DNA of 64,000 nt from Muricoccus pecuniae (lineage in GTDB: Bacteria; Pseudomonadota; Alphaproteobacteria; Acetobacterales; Acetobacteraceae): NCBI RefSeq assembly GCF_014199205.1, contig NZ_JACIJD010000008.1, forward strand, positions 160,302-224,301, in the 5' to 3' direction. Below the pieces are notes generated by a model. It was not told the DNA's origin and made no database searches. It saw only the letters and a list, made by a program, of their open reading frames with translations. The stretch's first letter is position 1; every line of letters begins with the position of its first letter. A program made the position numbers and the translations under genes. Positions 8,616 through 17,110 of the stretch are shown here, one piece after another.

Positions 8616-8643
8616 GGGCCGGGGGCGCGGTGGCCCCCGGCCC
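8616..8643. terminator. Bidirectional hairpin between convergent genes
   Basis: Perfect 11-bp stem, GGGCCGGGGGC and its complement GCCCCCGGCCC, with a 6-nt loop. It lies between the stop of the HtrA-like gene (+) and the stop of the Bug receptor gene (-), so it can serve both. No clear U-tract follows on either side, so termination is likely but not proven. Confidence 0.6.
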
Positions 8644-8648
8644 GGCCA

Positions 8649-9665
8649 TCACGCGTCGGCGCGGATGTTGTTCGCCCTGACCACCTCGCCCCAGCGCTTG
8701 TGGTCGCCGTGCAGGGTGGCGTTCAGCTCCTCGGACGTGCCGCCGCCGGGCTCGTCGCCCTGGCTCGTGATGCGCTCGCGCACCGTCGCGTCCTGGACGG
8801 CGGCGTTCACCGCCGCATTCGCCTTCTGCACGATCTCGGCGGGGAGGCCGGGCGGGCCGAAGAGACCGATCCAGGCGTTGAAGGCGAAGTCCCGCAGGCC
8901 GAGCTCGGTCGCCGTCGGGATGTCGGGGAAGGCGGGGATGCGCTCGCGCCCCGTGGTCAGCATCGGGCGGACCTGCCCGGCGCGGATGAAGGGCGCCATG
9001 ACCGAGGCGGCGTCGAACATCGCGCTGAAGCGGTTGACGATGAAGTCCTGCAGCGCGGGGCCGCTGCCGCGATAGGGCACGTGCTCCATCGGCGGGTTGC
9101 CGATGCTGTTCTTGAACAGCTCCATCGCGACATGGGTGAGGCTGCCCGCGCTGCCGGAGCCGTAGTTGATGCCCTGCCCGTTGCTCTGCGACCGGGCCCA
9201 GGCCGCGAACTCCTCCGGCGTCCGCGCCGGCACGGAGGGGTGGACGCAGAGGATGAGGGAGGATTGCAGCATCAGTCCGATCGAGGTCAGCTTGAGCGGA
9301 TCGATCGTCATGTTCTGGAAGGTGTGCGGGTTGATCGTGAGCGGGTTGGCGTTGCCGACGAGCAGCGTGTAGCCGTCCGGCCGCGCCCGCAGCACGAGAT
9401 CCGTGCCGAGATTGCCGCCCGCGCCGCCGCGGTTGTCGATCACCACGGGCTGGCCGAGCGCGATGGAGAGCCCCTGCTGGAGGATGCGCGCGGCGAAGTC
9501 GGTCTGCCCGCCGGGCGGGAAGCCGACGACGAGCGTGACCGGGCGGCTCGGCCAGGCGCCCTGCGCGCGCGCCACGAAAGGCGCGGCGAGCGCGCCGGTG
9601 CCCAGCACCACGGCAAGGGCCGTGCGCCGCGGGATCGGGTGGTTGCGGTCTCGTTCGTCTGCCAT
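8649..9665 (-). CDS. Bug-family tripartite tricarboxylate transporter substrate-binding protein
   Basis: 338 residues. The ATG at 9665 is preferred over the longer frame because GGAGG lies 9 bp upstream and it opens with a Tat/Sec-like signal (IPRRTALAVVLGTGALAAPFVARAQ). The mature part begins WPSRPVTLVVGFPPGGQTD, the family signature for the periplasmic receptor of TctABC-type transporters; conserved features include VVIDNRGGAGGN and GYTLLVGN. No TctA/TctB membrane genes are adjacent, which is common for these receptors. It follows uxuA by 137 bp on the same strand, so it may bind a sugar acid or its product; the ligand cannot be read from the sequence. Confidence 0.88.
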   Translation of the reverse strand: MADERDRNHPIPRRTALAVVLGTGALAAPFVARAQGAWPSRPVTLVVGFPPGGQTDFAARILQQGLSIALGQPVVIDNRGGAGGNLGTDLVLRARPDGYTLLVGNANPLTINPHTFQNMTIDPLKLTSIGLMLQSSLILCVHPSVPARTPEEFAAWARSQSNGQGINYGSGSAGSLTHVAMELFKNSIGNPPMEHVPYRGSGPALQDFIVNRFSAMFDAASVMAPFIRAGQVRPMLTTGRERIPAFPDIPTATELGLRDFAFNAWIGLFGPPGLPAEIVQKANAAVNAAVQDATVRERITSQGDEPGGGTSEELNATLHGDHKRWGEVVRANNIRADA

Positions 9666-9787
9666 TCTCTTCATCCTCCAATTAGGCTTGCGATCGTCGC
9701 GGCGCTCCTGCCGATGGCCGGGAAGCCCCGGGGCATCCTCGTCACCGGCGGGGAGCGGGCGCTTCATGTCGCGGCACGGCGCCCCCG

Positions 9788-9801
9788 CGGCGCCGGCGCC
9801 G
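9788..9801 (-). terminator. Possible hairpin just after uxuA
   Basis: The 14-bp sequence CGGCGCCGGCGCCG is self-complementary and lies immediately beyond the mannonate dehydratase stop. It could weaken read-through into the Bug gene, but the high G+C makes such palindromes common here. Confidence 0.3.
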
Positions 9802-9802
9802 T

Positions 9803-10993
9803 CTAGCTCAACGCCCCCTCGCGGAAGGCACGGACCGTCCGCATGACGCCGCGCAGCTCGGCCAGCCCCTTGAGGCGGCCGATGCACGAGTAGCCGGGGT
9901 TCACCCGCTTGCCGATATCGTCCACGAGCAGATGGCCGTGGTCGGGCCGCATCGGGATCACCGCGTCCTCGCGCCCCTCGGCCCGGCGCCGGTCCTCCTC
10001 CCGCATCAGCTCGGCGACGAGGGCGAGCATGTCGGTGCTGCCATCGAGATGATCCGCCTCGTGGAAGGAACCGTCGGGCTCGATCAGCACGTTGCGGAGA
10101 TGCGCGAAGTGGATGCGCGGCCCGAACTCCCTCGCCATCGCGGGGAGGTCGTTCGCCGGGTTGCTGCCGAAGGCGCCGCTGCAGAGGGTGAGGCCGTTCG
10201 CCGGTTCCGGCACCGCGTCGAGCAGCGCGCGCGCATCATCCGCCGTGGACATCACGCGCGGCAGGCCGAAGATCGGGAAGGCGGGATCGTCGGGGTGGAT
10301 GCAGAGGCGCGCGCCCTCCTCGGCGGCGACCGGCGCGACCTCTCGGATGAACTCCACGAGGTTGGCGCGCATCCCCTCCGTGCCGACGTCGCGGTAGATG
10401 TCGAGCATGCGCTGGAAGCCCGCGCGGTCGTAGACGAACTCGCGCGCCGGCAGCCAATCGATCAGCACGCGCTCCAGCCGGTCGATATCCCCCTCCGACA
10501 TGGAGCGGAAACGGGCCTCGGCGGCGGCGATGCGCGCGGGCGGATGGTCGCCCTCGGCGCCGGGGCGGCGCAGCACGAAGAGGTCGTAGGCCGCGAGGTC
10601 GGTCCAGTCGAAGCGCAGCGCGGTCCCGCCGTTCGGCAGCGGCCAGTTCAGCTCCGTCCGCGTCCAGTCCGTCACCGCCATGAAGTTGTAGCAGATGACC
10701 CCTACCCCGGCGCGGGCGACGGCGCGGATGGAGCTCTTGTAGGCCTCTACCAGCGCGCGAAAGTCGCCGGTGCGGGTCTTGATATCCTCCGCGACGGCGA
10801 CGCTCTCCACCACGGACCAGACGAGCCCCGCGGCCTCGATCTCGGCCTTGCGCTTCTCCACCTCCTCGGCCGGCCAGGCGCGGCCCTGGTTGAGGTGGTG
10901 CAGCGCGCTGACCACGCCCGAGGCGCCGGCCTGCCGCACATGGGCGAGGGTGACGGGATCGTCCGGGCCGAACCAGCGCCAGGTCTCGAGCAT
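9803..10993 (-). CDS. uxuA: D-mannonate dehydratase
   Basis: 396 residues, close to the family length. It converts D-mannonate to 2-keto-3-deoxy-D-gluconate (KDG). Seen motifs include an N-terminal WRWFGPDDPV...HVRQAGA, the GVICYNFMAVTDWTRTEL region, a metal/active-site CIHPDDP stretch, the GLTLCSGAFG segment, FAHLRNV and RPDHGHLLVDDIGK, all typical of UxuA (TIM-barrel, metal-dependent). The ATG overlaps the upstream eda stop (TGATG), so the two are coupled. It supplies substrate to the neighbouring kinase and aldolase. Confidence 0.95.
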   Translation of the reverse strand: MLETWRWFGPDDPVTLAHVRQAGASGVVSALHHLNQGRAWPAEEVEKRKAEIEAAGLVWSVVESVAVAEDIKTRTGDFRALVEAYKSSIRAVARAGVGVICYNFMAVTDWTRTELNWPLPNGGTALRFDWTDLAAYDLFVLRRPGAEGDHPPARIAAAEARFRSMSEGDIDRLERVLIDWLPAREFVYDRAGFQRMLDIYRDVGTEGMRANLVEFIREVAPVAAEEGARLCIHPDDPAFPIFGLPRVMSTADDARALLDAVPEPANGLTLCSGAFGSNPANDLPAMAREFGPRIHFAHLRNVLIEPDGSFHEADHLDGSTDMLALVAELMREEDRRRAEGREDAVIPMRPDHGHLLVDDIGKRVNPGYSCIGRLKGLAELRGVMRTVRAFREGALS

Positions 10994-11637
10994 CAGCCGG
11001 GCCCTCCCACGGAAGCCATGGACCGCCGCGCGCGCCCCTCGATGGCGGCCCAGTCCCCCGCCTTCAGCTCGGCCGCCGGCACGAGCCAGGAACCGCCCAC
11101 GGCGACCACGTTGGACAGGGCGAGGTAGTCCGGCGCCTCCTTCTCCCCGATGCCGCCGGTCGGGCAGAAGCGTGCCTCCGGGAAGGGCGCGCCCAGCGCC
11201 TTGAGGGCGCCGATCCCGCCGAGCTGGGCGGCGGGGAAGAGCTTCACCGTGGAGAAGCCGCGCGCCATCGCCGCCATCAGCTCGGAGGCCGTGGCGATGC
11301 CGGGCACGAAGGGAATGCCGGCCGCCGCGGCGGCGTCCAGCAGCTCGGGCGTGGCCCCTGGGGAGAAGGCGAAGGTCGCGCCGATCCGCCGGGCGAGGTC
11401 GAGATCCCTGGCGGTGAGGACGGTGCCGAGGCCGACGACCGCCTCCGGCACCTCCGCCAGGATCGCCTCGGCAGCACGGGCGCCGGCCTCCGTGCGCAGC
11501 GTCACCTCCAGCGTGCGGACGCCGCCCGCGACGAGCGCGCGGGCGAGCGGCACGGCCGAGGCGGCATCGTGGATCGTCAGCACCGGCACGATGCGCGCGG
11601 CGCGCAGGAGAGCGGCGGTCGGGTTGTTCTCGCTCAT
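10993..11637 (-). CDS. eda: 2-dehydro-3-deoxy-phosphogluconate (KDPG) aldolase
   Basis: 214 residues, the normal size. It cleaves KDPG to pyruvate and glyceraldehyde-3-phosphate. Motifs: RIVPVLTI at the start, EVTLRT (catalytic Glu), VGLGTVLT, then VKLFPA with the Schiff-base lysine, and CPTGGI for phosphate binding. It lies between uxuA and kdgK in the same operon, overlapping both by a few bases. Confidence 0.95.
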   Translation of the reverse strand: MSENNPTAALLRAARIVPVLTIHDAASAVPLARALVAGGVRTLEVTLRTEAGARAAEAILAEVPEAVVGLGTVLTARDLDLARRIGATFAFSPGATPELLDAAAAAGIPFVPGIATASELMAAMARGFSTVKLFPAAQLGGIGALKALGAPFPEARFCPTGGIGEKEAPDYLALSNVVAVGGSWLVPAAELKAGDWAAIEGRARRSMASVGGPG

Positions 11638-12590
11638 GGCGTCTCCGGGGCGGGCGGGGATGGCGTGAGGTTGGCCGGCATGGCCTCTCGCGGGATGATC
11701 GCGCCGGGATGGCGGACGACGATGCCGGCCAGCCGGTGCCCGGCGAGCACCGCCGCCTCGGGCGCGGCACCGGAGAGGCGCGCGGCGAGATAGGCGGCCG
11801 CGAAGCTGTCCCCGGCCGCCGTCGTGTCCACCGGGGTGACGTGCTCGGTGACAGGGACGGCGACGGCCCGCTCGGGCGTCACCGCGATGGCGCCGGGCTC
11901 GGCGAGCTTCACCACGGCCTCCGCCACCCCGGCGGCGCGCAGCCGGCCGATCAGCGCCTCCGGGGAGCCCTCCCCTTCCAGCAGTTCGAAATCCTCCACC
12001 CCGGCCAGCACGGTGTGGCTGAGCGCGAGAGCGCGCGCATAGGCGGCGCGGGCCTCCTCCCGGTCGGGCCAGCCCCGAGGGCGGAAGTTGCTGTCGAACA
12101 CCACGCGGCTGCCCCGCGCGCGCGCGGCCTCCAGCGCCACGAAGAGCCGCTCCCGCGCCGCGCCGGGGAAGAGGGAGAGGGTGATGCCGGAGAGGTAGAG
12201 CGGGTCCGCCGCCGCCAGCGCCGCCTCGATATCGGGCGTGCCCGGCAGGTCGAAGAGGCGCCGCACGGGCGCGCTGTCCCGCCAGTAGGAGAAGCGGCGC
12301 TCGCCGCGCGGGTCGGTCTGGATGAGATAGAGGCCGGGAACCGCCCCGGGCACGCGCGCCACATGGCCCGTGCCCACCCCCTCCCCTTCCCAGGCGCGCA
12401 GCATCTCCTCGCTGTGCGGGTCGTCGCCGAGGGCGGTGACGTAGTCCACGGCCACGCCGAGGCGGGCGAGGTAGACCGCCGTGTTCAGCGTGTCCCCCCC
12501 GAAGCCGCGCGCGAGCAGCCCGTCCGGCCGCTCCCGCAGCTCGATCATGCACTCGCCTAGACAGGCGAGGCGCCTGATGGCCACGGTCAT
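11634..12590 (-). CDS. kdgK: PfkB-family 2-keto-3-deoxygluconate kinase
   Basis: 318 residues. Phosphorylates KDG to KDPG, which the adjacent aldolase cleaves. The N-terminus reads CLGECMIEL and GGDTLNTAVYLARLG, matching the PfkB sugar-binding motif. The C-terminus contains DTTAAGDSFAAAYL, the PfkB anion hole with the catalytic Asp. Overlaps eda by ATGA and the upstream LacI gene by a few bases. The assignment to KDG, rather than another sugar, rests on the flanking eda and uxuA. Confidence 0.9.
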   Translation of the reverse strand: MTVAIRRLACLGECMIELRERPDGLLARGFGGDTLNTAVYLARLGVAVDYVTALGDDPHSEEMLRAWEGEGVGTGHVARVPGAVPGLYLIQTDPRGERRFSYWRDSAPVRRLFDLPGTPDIEAALAAADPLYLSGITLSLFPGAARERLFVALEAARARGSRVVFDSNFRPRGWPDREEARAAYARALALSHTVLAGVEDFELLEGEGSPEALIGRLRAAGVAEAVVKLAEPGAIAVTPERAVAVPVTEHVTPVDTTAAGDSFAAAYLAARLSGAAPEAAVLAGHRLAGIVVRHPGAIIPREAMPANLTPSPPAPETP

Positions 12591-13672
12591 GCTGCGGCCC
12601 CCGCGGCGACCGGGCCGGCCTTGGCCATGCTCCCGGACGGGGCCGTGCCGCGGGCCGCGCCGCAGGAAGCGCGCACCACGAGCCGCGCCGGCAGGACCAC
12701 CTCCTCCGGCGGGCGGCCGGGCTCGGCCATCCGGCGCAGCAGGAGGCGCCCAGCCTCCTCGCCCACGCGGCGCGGCAGGGTGGAGACGGTGGTCAGCCCG
12801 GGCTCGCAGAGCGAGGCCTCCGCGAGGTCGTCCACCCCCGTCACGGCCATGTCGGGCCCGACCCGCATCCCGCGCCGCTCCAGGCCGAGCATGGCACCGA
12901 GGGCCAGGAGGTCGTTGAAGCAGGCCACGGCCGTCGGGCGGGAGGGGCCGTCCAGCAGCGCGCCGATCGCCTCGGCCCCGGCACGGCGGGAGACGGGGAT
13001 CGCGATCGCCGGACCGGGGTCGAGCCCATGGGCGCGCATCGCGCGGGTGAAGCCGGCCCGCCGGTCACGGCTGACGGAGGTGTCGAGGTCGTGGCCGAGA
13101 TAGGCGATCCGGCGATGGCCGAGCCCGACGAGATGATCCACCACCAGGCGCAGCGCCGCGGCGTTGTCGGACAGCGCACGGTCCCCGCCCGCCTCTTCCG
13201 GCACGTGGCGCAGCGCCTGCACCACGGGCATCCCCCATTCGCGCAGCCGGCGGATGAGGGAGGGCGGGGTGCCATGGGCGGGGCAGAGCACCACGCCGTC
13301 CACGCCCTGCTCCCGCATGCGCTGGAGGAAGCGTTCCTGCCGCTCCAGCTCCTCCCCGGTGCTGACGAGGAAGGAGACGTAGCTCGCCGCGTCCATCGCC
13401 GCGTCCACGCCCAGCGCCATCTCCCCGAAGAAGGGGTTGGTGATGTCGGTGACGATGAGCCCGATCGTGTGGCTGCGCCCGGCGCGCAGCATCGCCGCGC
13501 CCCGGTTGTAGGTGTAGCCCAGCGCGTCCACCGCCGCCCGCACCCGCGCCCGCGTCTCCGCCGCGACCACGGGGCTCTCACGCAGCACTAGGGAGGCCGT
13601 GGCGCGCGAGACGCCGGCCCGCGCCGCGACGTCGCGCAGCGTCAGCCGGGGCGGCGGGGCGGGGCCGGCCAT
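12587..13672 (-). CDS. LacI-family transcriptional regulator of the sugar-acid operon
   Basis: 361 residues. The N-terminal helix-turn-helix and hinge read RDVAARAGVSRATASLVL with the following ALGYTYN, and the remainder is a periplasmic-binding-protein-like effector domain (IGLIVTDITNPFFGEMA, AVTGVDD, CEPGLTTVSTL). It lies 3 bp after the dehydratase stop, so it is transcribed in the operon it probably controls. A 14-bp perfect palindrome lies upstream of the operon at 15501-15514 and is the obvious operator. The effector is likely a pathway intermediate such as KDG or KDPG; this is inference. Confidence 0.9.
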   Translation of the reverse strand: MAGPAPPPRLTLRDVAARAGVSRATASLVLRESPVVAAETRARVRAAVDALGYTYNRGAAMLRAGRSHTIGLIVTDITNPFFGEMALGVDAAMDAASYVSFLVSTGEELERQERFLQRMREQGVDGVVLCPAHGTPPSLIRRLREWGMPVVQALRHVPEEAGGDRALSDNAAALRLVVDHLVGLGHRRIAYLGHDLDTSVSRDRRAGFTRAMRAHGLDPGPAIAIPVSRRAGAEAIGALLDGPSRPTAVACFNDLLALGAMLGLERRGMRVGPDMAVTGVDDLAEASLCEPGLTTVSTLPRRVGEEAGRLLLRRMAEPGRPPEEVVLPARLVVRASCGAARGTAPSGSMAKAGPVAAGAAA

Positions 13673-13675
13673 GGG

Positions 13676-15445
13676 CTAGTGCGAGTGCCGGGGCAGGCCG
13701 GCCGTGTGCGCCACGTCCTGGTAGGAGGTGGAGAAGTCGAGGCAGGCGCCGTCCGAGAGCTGGCCCACCCGCTCCCGGTAGAGCTGCTGCCACGGCGTCT
13801 GGTTCTTCGGGACGAAGGGCTTCAGCGCCGCCCGGCGCGCCGCCAACTCCTCCTCGGGCAGCAGCACGTCCACGCGCCGCTGGCGCAGGTCGAAGCGCAC
13901 GCGGTCGCCGGTGCGGAGCAGGGCGAGGCCGCCGCCCACCGCCGCCTCGGGCGAGGCGTTGAGGATGGAGGGGCTGGCCGAGGTGCCGCTCTGCCGCCCG
14001 TCGCCGATGCAGGGCAGCGCCGTGACGCCGCGGCGGATCAGCTCGTCAGGCGGCTGCATGTTCACCACCTCCGCCGAGCCGGGATAGCCCACGGGACCGC
14101 AGCCGCGGATGAAGAGGACGCAGTACTCGTCGATCGCCAGGGCGGGATCGTTGATGCGCGCGTGGTAGTCCTCCGGCCCCTCGAAGACGATCGCGCGCCC
14201 CTCGAAGGCGTCGGGGTCCTCGGGGTTCGAGAGATAGCGCGCGTGGAACTCCTTCGAGATCACGCTCGTCTTCATCACGCCGGTGTCGAAGAGGTTGCCC
14301 CGCAGGACGAGCATCCCCGCCTCGGGCATCAGCGGCGCGTCGAAGGAGCGGATGACGTCGCGGTCCGCCACCTCGATCGGGGCCAGCACCTCGGCCATCG
14401 AGCGGCCGCTGACGCCGACGGGCTCGCCGTGCAGCAGGCCGGCATCCAGCAGCTCCCGCATCACCGCCGGCACGCCGCCCGCCCGGTGGAAGGCCTCGCC
14501 GAGATAGGCGCCGGCGGGCTGGCAGTTCACCAGCAGCGGCAGCGGGTGGCCGACGCGCTGCCAGTCGTCCAGCGAGAGGTCCACGCCCGCGTGGCGCGCG
14601 ATGGCGATGAGATGCGGCGGGCAGTTCGTAGAGGCGCCGAGCGCGGAGGCCACCATGATGGCGTTCTCGAAGGCCGGCTTCGTCATCACCTTGAGCGGCG
14701 TCAGGTCCTCATGGACCATGTGCACGATGCGCAGCCCGGTGTCGTAGGCCATCTGCCCGCGCTCGCGATAGGGCGCGGGGATGGAGGCGCAGTTGGGCAG
14801 GCTCATGCCGAGCGCCTCGGCGAGGCAGTTCATCGACAGCGCCGTGCCCATGGTGTTGCAGTGACCGACGCTGGGCGCGGAGGCGGCGGCGATCCGCATG
14901 AACTCCTCGTAGTCGATCTCGCCGGCGGCGAGGCGCCGGCGCGACTCCCAGATGATCGTGCCGCTGCCGGCGAGCCGGCCCTTGTAGTGCCCATCCAGCA
15001 TCGGCCCGCCGGAGAGCACGATGGCCGGGATGTTCACCGTCGCCGCCCCCATCAGCAAGGCGGGCGTGGTCTTGTCGCAGCCCGTGGTCAGCACCACGCC
15101 GTCGAGCGGGTAGCCGTACAGAACCTCGACGAGGGAGAGATAGGCGAGGTTGCGGTCGAGCGCGGCGGTCGGGCGCTTGCCCGTCTCCTGGATCGGATGG
15201 CAGGGAAATTCGAGCGGGATGCCGCCGCCGTCTCGGATGCCCGCCTTCACCCGCTCGGCCAGCGCGAGGTGGTGACGGTTGCAGGGCGCGAGGTCGCTGC
15301 CGGTCTGGGCGATGCCGATGATCGGGCGCCCGGATTGCAGCTCGGCGCGCGTCAGGCCGAAGTTGAGGTAGCGCTCGAGATAGAGCGCCGTCATGTCCGG
15401 ATCATCCGGATCGTCGAACCAGGCCTGGCTGCGCAGCTTGACCAT
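13676..15445 (-). CDS. IlvD/Edd-family aldonic-acid dehydratase
   Basis: 589 residues, first gene of the operon. The start at 15445 is chosen because GGGAGG lies 4 bp upstream; a longer frame begins inside the promoter region. Iron-sulfur and metal-binding motifs typical of the family are present: [32 protein letters not shown], and the C-terminal SVSP-type region ([20 protein letters not shown]). This is the Fe-S dehydratase group that includes L-arabinonate, D-xylonate and D-gluconate/galactonate dehydratases. Neighbouring KDG kinase and KDPG aldolase suggest a hexonate substrate, with uxuA acting as the second entry point. Which aldonate is used cannot be settled by reading. Confidence 0.85.
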   Translation of the reverse strand: MVKLRSQAWFDDPDDPDMTALYLERYLNFGLTRAELQSGRPIIGIAQTGSDLAPCNRHHLALAERVKAGIRDGGGIPLEFPCHPIQETGKRPTAALDRNLAYLSLVEVLYGYPLDGVVLTTGCDKTTPALLMGAATVNIPAIVLSGGPMLDGHYKGRLAGSGTIIWESRRRLAAGEIDYEEFMRIAAASAPSVGHCNTMGTALSMNCLAEALGMSLPNCASIPAPYRERGQMAYDTGLRIVHMVHEDLTPLKVMTKPAFENAIMVASALGASTNCPPHLIAIARHAGVDLSLDDWQRVGHPLPLLVNCQPAGAYLGEAFHRAGGVPAVMRELLDAGLLHGEPVGVSGRSMAEVLAPIEVADRDVIRSFDAPLMPEAGMLVLRGNLFDTGVMKTSVISKEFHARYLSNPEDPDAFEGRAIVFEGPEDYHARINDPALAIDEYCVLFIRGCGPVGYPGSAEVVNMQPPDELIRRGVTALPCIGDGRQSGTSASPSILNASPEAAVGGGLALLRTGDRVRFDLRQRRVDVLLPEEELAARRAALKPFVPKNQTPWQQLYRERVGQLSDGACLDFSTSYQDVAHTAGLPRHSH

Positions 15446-15500
15446 CGGGCCTCCCACCCTCCTGAGGCCTTGGCGGCCCGTCCTTCTTCTGGCCGACCAC

Positions 15501-15514
15501 TTGGATCGATCCAA
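15501..15514. promoter_or_regulatory. LacI-type operator palindrome
   Basis: TTGGATCGATCCAA is a perfect 14-bp inverted repeat with a central CG, typical of LacI-family sites. It lies just downstream of a promoter (-10 at 15521-15526) and 56 bp upstream of the dehydratase ATG, so a bound repressor would block initiation. The likely ligand is the LacI protein encoded at 12587-13672. Confidence 0.7.
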
Positions 15515-15520
15515 TAGCCG

Positions 15521-15550
15521 GTTCTAGGCCCGCGCCCTCGCGGGGGTCAA
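15521..15550 (-). promoter_or_regulatory. Sigma-70-type promoter of the sugar-acid operon
   Basis: On the minus strand the sequence shows TTGACC (-35, at 15545-15550), an 18-bp spacer and TAGAAC (-10, at 15521-15526). Initiation would fall at about 15510-15515, inside the palindromic operator. The match is good for this G+C-rich background but has not been tested. Confidence 0.55.
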
Positions 15551-15597
15551 TGCTGCGCGCCGGCAGGACGCGGAACTGTGACGCGGACTCGATTGCG

Positions 15598-15617
15598 GGG
15601 GAGAACGCGCGCTCCCC
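15598..15617 (-). terminator. Hairpin at the end of the NMT1-type ABC operon
   Basis: GGGGAG pairs with CTCCCC across an 8-nt loop, immediately after the stop of the last permease gene on the minus strand. It is short and lacks a U-tract, so it is only a weak terminator candidate. Confidence 0.4.
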
Positions 15618-16364
15618 TCAGCGCCAGTTGCGCGCGGCCCAGTTCTCGACGCGGGAGGCGAGCAGGAAGGAGGTGACGGAGATGACCGTCGCGATGGCGC
15701 TCGCGGCCAGCGCCTTCTCCATGTCGAAGTCGCTGCGGGCCGCCGCGAAGAGGTAGCCGAGCCCGCTCGTGCCCATCAGGAACTCCGCGACCATCGCGGC
15801 CAGGATGCTGTTCGCCGCGGCCAGCCGCAGCGCCACGGACATGTCGGGCACCGCCGCCGGGAGGGCCAGCAGGGTCAGCCGCCGCCAGGTGGAGGCGCCG
15901 AGCACGCGGAACAGGTCGGCGCTGCCGGGCGGCAGGGCGCGCAGCCCCGCGCCGGTGAAGACGAAGGAGGGGAAGAAGGAGATGATGACGACGATCGCCA
16001 GCACCGTCCGCATGTCGTAGCCGAAGATGCGCGCGAGCACCGGGATCAGCGCGACGACGGGCACCGAGGCGAAGATGATCCCGAGCGGCGTGAGAAGCCC
16101 GGCCAGCAGGGAGGAGAACCAGGTGAGCACGGCGAGGCCGGCCCCCAGCAGCAGCCCGAGCACCAGCCCCAGTGCTGCGAGCGCGAGCGTCTGCGCCGTG
16201 CTGGAGAGATAGAGGCCCGGCGCGTCGGCGAGGCTGCGCAGGATCGCCGCGGGGCCGGGGAGCACGATGCTGTTCACCCCGCTCAGCCCGACCCAGATCT
16301 GCCAGAAGAGCAGGATCGCGAGGATGCCCCAGGACGCCCGGAGCGCGCGGAGGACGGCGCTCAT
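15618..16364 (-). CDS. ABC transporter permease (SsuC/NitT-TauT type)
   Basis: 248 residues with about six membrane segments. The BPD_transp_1 region is seen, with an EAA-like loop (RVLGASTWRRLTLLALPAAVPDMSVALRLAA) that docks the ATPase. Starts at ATG 16364, overlapping the preceding permease by ATGA. It is the second of two permeases and is likely to form a heterodimer with the other. Supplies the channel for the importer encoded by the genes at 16361-20331. Confidence 0.88.
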   Translation of the reverse strand: MSAVLRALRASWGILAILLFWQIWVGLSGVNSIVLPGPAAILRSLADAPGLYLSSTAQTLALAALGLVLGLLLGAGLAVLTWFSSLLAGLLTPLGIIFASVPVVALIPVLARIFGYDMRTVLAIVVIISFFPSFVFTGAGLRALPPGSADLFRVLGASTWRRLTLLALPAAVPDMSVALRLAAANSILAAMVAEFLMGTSGLGYLFAAARSDFDMEKALAASAIATVISVTSFLLASRVENWAARNWR

Positions 16365-17110
16365 CGCAGCCGCGCCACGACGCCGCGATGCAGCGCGCCC
16401 AGGATGGCGAAGAGGCTGAGCGAGACCATCACCGCCAGGAGCACCGCGCTCCAGAGAAGCGGGATCTGGAAGTTCTGCATCGCGTTGATCACCAGCACGC
16501 CCAGGCCGCGCGGGGCGCCGAACCACTCGCCGATGATCACGCCGATCAGCGCGCTCGGCGCCGCGAGGCGCATGCCGCTGACGACGGTCGGCAGGGAGAG
16601 GGGAAGGTCCAGCCGGATGAAGCGCGTCCAGCGGCTGCCGCCGAGGACCTGCACGAGGTCGCGCAGCGCGGGCTGCGTGGCGCCGAGCCCCGAGGCGGTG
16701 GAGACGTAGAGGATGAAGAAGGTGTTCAGCGCCGCCAGCGTGGCCGGCGTCCCCTCCCGCCCGACGAGCAGGATCAGCAGCGGCGCGAGGGCGACGGAGG
16801 GGACGGCGTGGATGAAGGCGTTGGTGCGCTCCAGCCCCTCGCGCAGCGGCGCGACGAGATGGGCGAGGACGGCGGCGCCGATCCCCGCCGCCCAGCCGAT
16901 GGCGTAGCCGGTGCCGAGGGAGGAGAGCGTCGCGCCCAGCGCGCGGGCGAAGAGCGGCTGCCGGTTCTCGTCCGCGAGCAGGGCGAGCACGGCGCTGAGG
17001 GGCGGCCAGCTCAGCCCGAGCCAGCGTCCCTGCCCCACGGCCTCCCACAGGGCGAGGAAGCCGAGGATGCCGAGCGAGCCGAGGAGGAGGGCCTTGCGCT
17101 GCTCCGTCAT
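16361..17110 (-). CDS. ABC transporter permease (SsuC/NitT-TauT type)
   Basis: 249 residues and about six membrane segments, similar in layout to the following permease. The EAA-like loop reads VLGGSRWTRFIRLDLPLSLPTVVSGMRLA. The ATG at 17110 overlaps the ATPase stop (ATGA). The presence of two different permeases, with one ATPase and one receptor, points to a 2+2 importer of the nitrate/sulfonate/taurine class. Confidence 0.88.
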   Translation of the reverse strand: MTEQRKALLLGSLGILGFLALWEAVGQGRWLGLSWPPLSAVLALLADENRQPLFARALGATLSSLGTGYAIGWAAGIGAAVLAHLVAPLREGLERTNAFIHAVPSVALAPLLILLVGREGTPATLAALNTFFILYVSTASGLGATQPALRDLVQVLGGSRWTRFIRLDLPLSLPTVVSGMRLAAPSALIGVIIGEWFGAPRGLGVLVINAMQNFQIPLLWSAVLLAVMVSLSLFAILGALHRGVVARLR

